A DNA stretch of 9,601 nucleotides, taken from the NCBI GenBank assembly GCA_031266495.1, contig JAISAX010000957.1, positions 1 to 9,601 of the forward strand. The letters run 5' to 3'. The stretch is from Opitutaceae bacterium (lineage in GTDB: Bacteria; Verrucomicrobiota; Verrucomicrobiae; Opitutales; Opitutaceae). The notes under the pieces are model-generated. The model did not search any database and was not told the DNA's origin. It saw only the letters and a program-made list of their open reading frames with translations. A program made the translations under genes and the position numbers. Below, piece by piece: positions 5,263 through 9,601 of the stretch. Each line of letters starts with the position of its first letter. The first letter of the stretch is position 1.

Positions 5263-6216
5263 ATGAAAGCCCCCGCCCATGTCCGGGTTCCGGACCGCGT
5301 TTCCGGCCTCGCGCTTGCCGCAGGTGCGGGAGGCGCGGCGGTGCGTCCGTTCCGGGAATGGCAGGCGTTGTTGCCGGCGCTGGTCTGGGCATATGCGGGA
5401 CGGGTGGGCGCGCAGGTGCGGCATTCCCTGGAGATGCGCACGCAGCGCATGACGGCCTGGCTGATCACGCGGGGGCGGGTGCGGCTCGTTTCCGACGACA
5501 CGGTGCTGACGGTGCGGCGGGGCGAATGGGTGTTTTTTTGCGGACGGTTCCAGAAGCACGATTTCAGCCCGGCGGCGGAGCTGGTGTCGGTCAGCTTGCG
5601 CGTGCCGGCGGACGGAGAGGCGGTGTGGCGTCATGCGCCGTTTGTCGTGAAAGCGGCGCGGCATCCCGAACTGGAGCGGGCGGCGCGGGCGTTGATCGAT
5701 CTCGTGGAAGCCCATGCGCCGACGGCGATGGCCGGGTTGGCCCATCGCGCCATGCCGCCTGCGGAGGCGGCGCGGATCGGGGCGCGGGCGCTGGAGTGGG
5801 CTGCTGTCTGCATGGAGGTGCGGCGGGTGGCCGGGGTGACATCGGAAGAGGAAAGGGCGGGAGAAGGGGCGGGAGGGAAGGCGGGGGGGAGGCGGCGGGG
5901 ACACCCGAAAGTGGCGCGGGCGCTGGAGCGGTTGACGGAGGCGCCGCTGCATGAAAGGTACGCGGTGGCGCGGCTGGCGGGGGAAGTCGGGCTGAGCCCG
6001 GGGCATCTCGAACAGCTTTTCGTGCGCGAACTCGGCACGACGCCGCGGCGACTGCGGGAACACTACCGGCGCAGCGAGGCCGGGTATCGCGTGAGGCATA
6101 GCGACGTGAGCCTGAAGCAGATCGCCTGGGAGCTGGGTTTTTGTAGCGCGTCGCATTTTTCCAACTGGTTCCGGCGCGTCTTCGGCCAGTCGCCGCGCGC
6201 GTGGCGGCGGGGGTAG
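5263..6216 (+). CDS. AraC-family transcriptional regulator
   Basis: This is a 317-residue DNA-binding regulator. The N-terminal part (about 45-125) looks like the cupin-type sensor domain of AraC proteins: LITRGRVRLVSDDTVLTVRRGEW at 68-89, a strand-rich segment around a GxxxL-type turn. A low-complexity basic linker (about 195-213, GAGGKAGGRRRG) leads to the C-terminal double helix-turn-helix. The first HTH is YAVARLAGEVGLSPGHLEQLF (233-253). The second is VSLKQIAWELGFCSASHFSNWFRRVFGQSPRAW (282-314), which carries the signature IA..LGF.S.SHFS..FR..FG.SP. It is divergent from the FAD-dependent oxidoreductase, so that gene and its own promoter are the likely targets. The ligand is unknown. The ATG at 5263 has no clear Shine-Dalgarno, but the upstream AT-rich site and the domain limits support it. 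The downstream RluA-family gene begins about 75 bp after its stop and may be co-transcribed. Confidence 0.95.
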   Translation: MKAPAHVRVPDRVSGLALAAGAGGAAVRPFREWQALLPALVWAYAGRVGAQVRHSLEMRTQRMTAWLITRGRVRLVSDDTVLTVRRGEWVFFCGRFQKHDFSPAAELVSVSLRVPADGEAVWRHAPFVVKAARHPELERAARALIDLVEAHAPTAMAGLAHRAMPPAEAARIGARALEWAAVCMEVRRVAGVTSEEERAGEGAGGKAGGRRRGHPKVARALERLTEAPLHERYAVARLAGEVGLSPGHLEQLFVRELGTTPRRLREHYRRSEAGYRVRHSDVSLKQIAWELGFCSASHFSNWFRRVFGQSPRAWRRG

Positions 6217-6291
6217 CGAACGAGAGGCGGTTTGGCGAAAGCAGGACTGGAATCCGGCGCTTCGGACGGCCAGGGTGGGCGGTCGCATCGC

Positions 6292-7410
6292 ATGTCCAAT
6301 GCCTCCGACAAAAATCCAGCCGCCGCCCCCACCGACCCCGCCGTCGGGAACGGTGAAGCCATGTGTACCGTGCCGGAAACGGTGCGGCGCGAACGGGCGG
6401 ACAAGTTTCTCGCGGCGGCGTTTCCCGAACACAGCCGCGTGGCGTGGCAGCGGGCGTTCGATGCCGGCTTGGTGCGTCGCGTCGCGGGCAGCGGCGGGAG
6501 CGGCGGCGGTAACGGCGTCAGGGTGCTGGACAAAAAGGACGAGGTGCGCGCCGGGGATGTGCTGGTGTTTTCGCATCCGGAAACGCGTCCGTCGGAATTG
6601 CGTCCGGCGGACATCCCGCTCGCTATCCTTTACGAAGACGAGCACCTCCTCGCGGTGAACAAACCTTCCGGCATGGTCGTGCATCCGGGATCGGGCACGG
6701 GCGAGGACACGCTGGTGCATGCCTTGCTCGGACACTGCGCGCGCAACGCGACGGAGGGCGGTGGCGGCGGCGGCGGCGGGCTGAGCGGATTGAGCGGGCT
6801 GAGCGGGGTGGGGGGGGTGGAGCGGCCGGGGATCGTGCACCGGCTCGACCGGGAAACGTCCGGGGTGATTGTCGTGGCAAAAACGGACGCCGCCCACCGC
6901 GGGCTGGCGGAGCAGTTCGCGGGCCGGCACCTGCACAAGGAATATCTCGCGCTCGTATCCGGAGTGCCGCGACAGGCGAGCGGCACGGTGGACCGGGCAA
7001 TCGCCCGGCATCCGGTGCACCGCCACCGGATGACGACCGGCGAGGGCGGGCGTCCGTCGCGCACGGACTGGAAGGTGGAGGAGGCGTTTCCGCCGTTGGC
7101 GGCGCTGGTGCGGTGTCACATTCACACGGGGCGCACGCACCAGATCCGCGTGCACATGAAATCGCTCGGGCATGTGCTGCTCGGCGATTCGACCTACGGC
7201 TGGAAACCCGACCCGGGGCTGGAGGCGGTGGCGGGCGCGGCGCGTCCGCAGCGCGTGATGTTGCACGCGGAACACATCCGTTTCCGGCATCCGGCGACGG
7301 GAGCGGAGTTGTTGTTGCGGGCGCCGTTGCCGGAGGATTTTTGCGCGTTGCTGGCGGCGCTGCGAGGAGCCTTCCTGGATTCAGCAGTTGGAACCGCTAA
7401 AGGACGCTGA
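6292..7410 (+). CDS. RluA-family 23S rRNA/tRNA pseudouridine synthase
   Basis: This is a 372-residue RluA-family enzyme that isomerises uridine to pseudouridine in RNA, acting in the cytoplasm; rRNA is the likely substrate. An S4 RNA-binding domain spans about 32-93 (RERADKFLAAAFPEHSRVAW, VRAGDVLVF). The catalytic domain follows: ILYEDEHLLAVNKPSGMVVHPG (112-133), then the active-site motif GIVHRLDRETSGVIVVAK (180-197) with D186 as catalytic aspartate. Later come KEYLALVSG, RTHQIRVHMKSLGHVLLGD and a C-terminal HAEHIRFRHP strand. All family landmarks are present. Before the motif is a glycine run followed by LSGLSGLSGVGGVERPG, whereas relatives normally have one LSGxGGV; the extra units come from 9-bp slippage. 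TTG at 6232 is an alternative start with AGAGG upstream, adding 20 uninformative residues; ATG 6292 is preferred. The stop codon lies inside an inverted-repeat arm, so the last residues (GTAKGR) are encoded by that repeat. Confidence 0.95.
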   Translation: MSNASDKNPAAAPTDPAVGNGEAMCTVPETVRRERADKFLAAAFPEHSRVAWQRAFDAGLVRRVAGSGGSGGGNGVRVLDKKDEVRAGDVLVFSHPETRPSELRPADIPLAILYEDEHLLAVNKPSGMVVHPGSGTGEDTLVHALLGHCARNATEGGGGGGGGLSGLSGLSGVGGVERPGIVHRLDRETSGVIVVAKTDAAHRGLAEQFAGRHLHKEYLALVSGVPRQASGTVDRAIARHPVHRHRMTTGEGGRPSRTDWKVEEAFPPLAALVRCHIHTGRTHQIRVHMKSLGHVLLGDSTYGWKPDPGLEAVAGAARPQRVMLHAEHIRFRHPATGAELLLRAPLPEDFCALLAALRGAFLDSAVGTAKGR

Positions 7411-7496
7411 AGAACGCTAAAAATGGAGGGAGGGGACGATTCACGTAACACCGGGCATCAGTTCTTTAGCGTCATTTAGCGTTCTTTAGCGGTTCC
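7390..7496. repeat. 34-bp inverted repeat built of ~10-bp CGCTAAAG units, convergent junction
   Basis: Arm 7390-7423 and arm 7463-7496 are reverse complements at 29 of 34 positions, and two of the five differences would be G-U pairs in RNA. Each arm contains three roughly 10-bp units (CGCTAAAGGA, CGCTGAAGAA, CGCTAAAAAT; mirror TTTAGCG on the right). The loop is 39 bp. The left arm overlaps the 3' end of the RluA-family gene, whose TGA (7408-7410) is inside it. The right arm ends 54 bp before the stop of the convergent DUF4139 gene. It is likely to act as a transcription barrier for both genes, and its origin looks like a dispersed repeat. Confidence 0.9.
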
Positions 7497-7511
7497 CGGA
7501 CGTCAAGGAGC

Positions 7512-7525
7512 GGGGGGGGGGGGGG
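7512..7525. repeat. G14 homopolymer tract
   Basis: Fourteen consecutive G residues are followed by A and then GGGGGAGCCTCCCC, which can form a small 5-bp hairpin. The tract lies in the convergent gap, 26 bp downstream of the DUF4139 gene stop on its strand. A run this long is prone to slippage and could fold as a G-quadruplex on the plus strand; its length should also be treated as sequencing-sensitive. Confidence 0.9.
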
Positions 7526-7550
7526 AGGGGGAGCCTCCCCGGCGTCACGG

Positions 7551-9119
7551 TTACTTCCAGTCGTACTTTACCCGGTAGGTGACGACCTTTTCCTCGTCGG
7601 GCTGGACGGTGACGCGGAACTCGATGTGGCGGGCGTCCTTTTTCTCAAACTCGTCGCTCTTCGCGATGATCTGCCAGTTGACTCCGCGGAAGAGGGCTTC
7701 GGTGATGCGCACCTCGATTGGCTCTTTTTTGCGGTTGCGGATTTTTATTTCAAAGGCCTCTTCCGCCGAATCCTGACGGTTGGTGAGCGTGAAGTCGGTC
7801 TGCTTGCGCTCGCCGATGATGTCGAAGGCGTCTCCGGTGTAGAGTTTCACCGTCTCGCCGCTGGCGGTGTGGGCAATGGTGTTCTCGCCGGTGAATTCGA
7901 TGCGTCCGTCGGCGTCGTCCTGACGGTAGAAGCGCACGCGTCCCTTGGGGAAGGGCAGGCCGAGGTTGTTTTCCTTCGTGTTCCTGAACTCGCGGTACAC
8001 GTTGACCTTCTTGGTGCTCTGCGTGCGGCCGTAGTTGGCGGTGACAGCGCTGGCACTGCGGTCAACGAGACCGATGCCGGCGGCGCCGTTATAAACGTAG
8101 AATGCGGGCGCGTTGACGTCGGTGGTGCGGAAGAGTTCGACTTGTTTGGTCTCCTGGTTGCGGAGCGTGACGGGGCGGGCGAGCGCGTAGAGGTGGAATT
8201 CGTCGAAGGATTTTTCGGTGACTTGCGGAGCGGTGGCCATCGCCATGTCCATGACCATGCCTCTGGCCAGGCGGGCGTTGGCGCGTTCGGGCTGGATCTT
8301 GTTGACGTCGCCGGCGAGGAGTTTGACGGCGGTGTCGGTGAAGGTTTTGCCCGAGTTGTTCTGGATCGTCACCCAGGCGACGATGTCGAGGGTGTCGCCT
8401 TTTTCGGGGGCGATGAGGTTGTAGGAGGCTTGCCAGGAGAAGCCGCCGGTGACGTAACCGAGTTCGGCGTTTACGCGGGCGGCGTCGGGCGAGCCGATTT
8501 TCCAGCCGAGCGTGGGACGCAGGAGCGCGTCGTCGGCAAGGGCCGGGAAGAGGGGTTCGCCGGGGAGCGAGAAGCGGAGCTTGCCGTCGGTCTCGATGAT
8601 GGGGGTTTCCTGTCTGTCCCGGTCCCGGTCCCGATCCCCGCCGCCGCCGGGCGTGTAGCCGCTGCGGATGACTTTGCCGCGCACGGTGTATTCCCTGGCG
8701 TCGTGGTCGCGGACGATGAAATCGAGTTCCTTGCCTTCGAAGAACGAGAGCATGAGTCCGGTCGAGGCGGTTTCGGCGCGGTAGCTCTGTTCGAGCACGC
8801 TGAAGGGGATTTTGCCAACGGAGGCGGAGTCGCGCAGGACGACGGAATCGGGTTCGAGCAGGAGCGTGGCGTCGGGGAAGGCGATGTCGGTGACGCCTTT
8901 TTTCAGGTCGAGCGGCAGGGTCTCGCGGACCACGGCAAAACCCTGGTTGTAAATGGTGAGGGCCGTGCCTGCGGCGTGCGCGTCCGGCGGAGTGGCGGCG
9001 GCGGCGGGGAGGAGGATCGGAAGAAAAAACGCTGCTGCTGCTGCTGCTGCCGTGGCGGTGGCGGCGGGATGGTGACGGGAACGGAGTCGGGTTTGTCGTG
9101 TGGTGGTGGCGGGTTTCAT
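7551..9119 (-). CDS. secreted DUF4139-domain protein
   Basis: This is a 522-residue exported protein of the DUF4139 (mucoidy-inhibitor MuiA-like) family, whose biochemical role is unknown. The N-terminus is a long signal peptide. Basic residues lie at 9-17, an alanine-rich hydrophobic core AAAAAAAFFLPILLP at 24-38, and a probable cleavage near AAATPPDAHAAG (40-51). The mature part starts with LTIYNQGFAVVRETLPLDL (54-72). The conserved core reads LGYVTGGFSWQASYNLI (220-236), then WVTIQNNSGKTFTDTAVKLLAGDVN (249-273). The protein ends in a beta-rich C-terminal region, EKVVTYRVKYDWK. It lacks the N-terminal coiled-coil domain of the longer MuiA proteins. DRDRDRDR at 162-169 comes from a 6-bp tandem expansion (8613-8636), and the poly-alanine core comes from a GCT-type triplet repeat (9031-9050). 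ATG 9119 places the signal peptide correctly; the frame stays open to 9263 without any family similarity. It is convergent with the RluA-family gene. Confidence 0.91.
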   Translation of the reverse strand: MKPATTTRQTRLRSRHHPAATATAAAAAAAFFLPILLPAAAATPPDAHAAGTALTIYNQGFAVVRETLPLDLKKGVTDIAFPDATLLLEPDSVVLRDSASVGKIPFSVLEQSYRAETASTGLMLSFFEGKELDFIVRDHDAREYTVRGKVIRSGYTPGGGGDRDRDRDRQETPIIETDGKLRFSLPGEPLFPALADDALLRPTLGWKIGSPDAARVNAELGYVTGGFSWQASYNLIAPEKGDTLDIVAWVTIQNNSGKTFTDTAVKLLAGDVNKIQPERANARLARGMVMDMAMATAPQVTEKSFDEFHLYALARPVTLRNQETKQVELFRTTDVNAPAFYVYNGAAGIGLVDRSASAVTANYGRTQSTKKVNVYREFRNTKENNLGLPFPKGRVRFYRQDDADGRIEFTGENTIAHTASGETVKLYTGDAFDIIGERKQTDFTLTNRQDSAEEAFEIKIRNRKKEPIEVRITEALFRGVNWQIIAKSDEFEKKDARHIEFRVTVQPDEEKVVTYRVKYDWK

Positions 9120-9292
9120 GCCGCCCACTGTGGCACAGGTGCGGCGTCGCCGACAGGGGAAAAGTGTCTGTGGTGACGGATCGGAGTGGCGCAGGCTTTT
9201 ACTGACCCCTCCCCGAAGTGGCCGGGATGCGTCCTCGTGACGCGTTTGTCTGCTCCCGCCCATGCCGATTCACGTCTAGTCCATTTTGTCCA

Positions 9293-9519
9293 TTCCCCCC
9301 GGGGGGAAAGCCTGCCCGGCCCCCCGTCGGGGCTTTCCCCCGCGGGGGAAACCTTGCCCGGCGTCCCGTCTGGACTTTCCCCCCGGGGGGAAACCCTGTC
9401 CGTCCGCCCGTTTGGGGTTTCCCCCGCGGGGGAAAGCCTGCCCGGCAACCGGTTTGCCGTTTCCCCCGCGGGGGAAACCCTCCTTTGCGTCCAGCCCGGC
9501 CCTTCCCCTGCGGGGGAAA
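9293..9519. repeat. 42-bp periodic palindrome array, 6 units
   Basis: Six palindromes of the type TTTCCCCCGCGGGGGAAA occur with centres at 9300, 9342, 9384, 9426, 9468 and 9510, exactly 42 bp apart each time. Copies 1 and 3 have a C6G6 centre, copies 2, 4 and 5 a CCCCCGCGGGGG centre, and copy 6 has one mismatch. The roughly 24-bp spacers are related to each other (CCTGCCCGGC-like start, then CCCGT, then TTGG), so the true unit is 42 bp. The period is a multiple of 3 and all three minus-strand frames are open across it. One of them repeats GFPPRGKxQTGxRA-like 14-residue units. The array starts about 170 bp upstream of the DUF4139 start codon. From 9120 to 9292 and from 9520 to the end no gene or clear promoter is visible. 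Confidence 0.95.
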
Positions 9520-9601
9520 GTCCGGATTTTTGGGGGCAACAGGCATTTTTTGCCCCAAACCACCCCAAACCGCCAGTCCGGCCCCGTTCAGGATCCCGTT
9601 C

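Noticed and set aside
5233..7290. 685-residue open frame on the minus strand opposite the AraC and RluA genes
   Set aside because: The proline/arginine/histidine-rich composition is typical of antisense frames in GC-rich DNA; both plus-strand genes have complete family motifs.
7626..9176. 516-residue plus-strand frame opposite the DUF4139 gene
   Set aside because: It has no domain and antisense-like composition; the minus strand has a signal peptide and the conserved DUF4139 core.
9293..9519. CRISPR array
   Set aside because: Repeats are 18-bp palindromes and the 24-bp intervals are related to each other, so they are not unique spacers; no cas gene is present.
9533..9556. GGGGCAA/TTGCCCC stem as intrinsic terminator
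   Set aside because: The 7-bp stem has a 10-base loop and no U-run after it on either strand, and no gene ends nearby within the window.
9116..9568. Three overlapping minus-strand frames across the 42-bp array as real proteins
   Set aside because: All three frames are open simply because the GC-rich unit length is divisible by 3; none has a ribosome site or a non-repeat domain.

Overview
The window reads as a chromosomal segment of a GC-rich bacterium, most likely a member of the Verrucomicrobiota close to the Opitutaceae. This is inferred from four things. There is a PEP-CTERM protein ending in VPEPGT plus a membrane anchor. There is an FAD-dependent oxidoreductase divergent from an AraC regulator. 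There is an Rpn-type PD-(D/E)XK nuclease of the kind scattered through such genomes. Finally, intergenic space is crowded with short palindromic and tandem repeats. No rRNA, tRNA, CRISPR array or intact transposon was seen.

Layout, left to right. A (GCAGCCC)n array (1-90) and a 21-bp palindromic array (166-333) precede three plus-strand genes: an uncharacterised two-domain protein (413-1078), a secreted PEP-CTERM protein with a formylglycine-generating-enzyme-like fold (1146-2291), and an Rpn-family nuclease with an apparent internal deletion (2524-3381). A cluster of REP-like hairpins and a 30-bp inverted repeat (3477-3666) fills the junction with a convergent FAD-dependent oxidoreductase (5054-3684, minus). 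That gene is divergent from an AraC-family regulator (5263-6216), and the 208 bp between them hold a heptamer array and a possible regulator site. An RluA-family pseudouridine synthase (6292-7410) follows. It is convergent with a secreted DUF4139-domain protein (9119-7551, minus), and a second long inverted repeat lies at that junction (7390-7496). The right end (9293-9519) is a strictly 42-bp-periodic array of palindromes.

The genes do not form one pathway. The only clear functional pairing is AraC regulator plus oxidoreductase, which probably form a substrate-responsive unit. The rest is housekeeping (RluA) or accessory (PEP-CTERM protein, Rpn nuclease, DUF4139 protein). The most striking property is the repeat landscape. 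It includes 7-, 21- and 42-bp periods, palindromic units that encode the same peptide motif on both strands, long inverted repeats at both convergent junctions, and in-frame micro-repeat expansions inside three genes.
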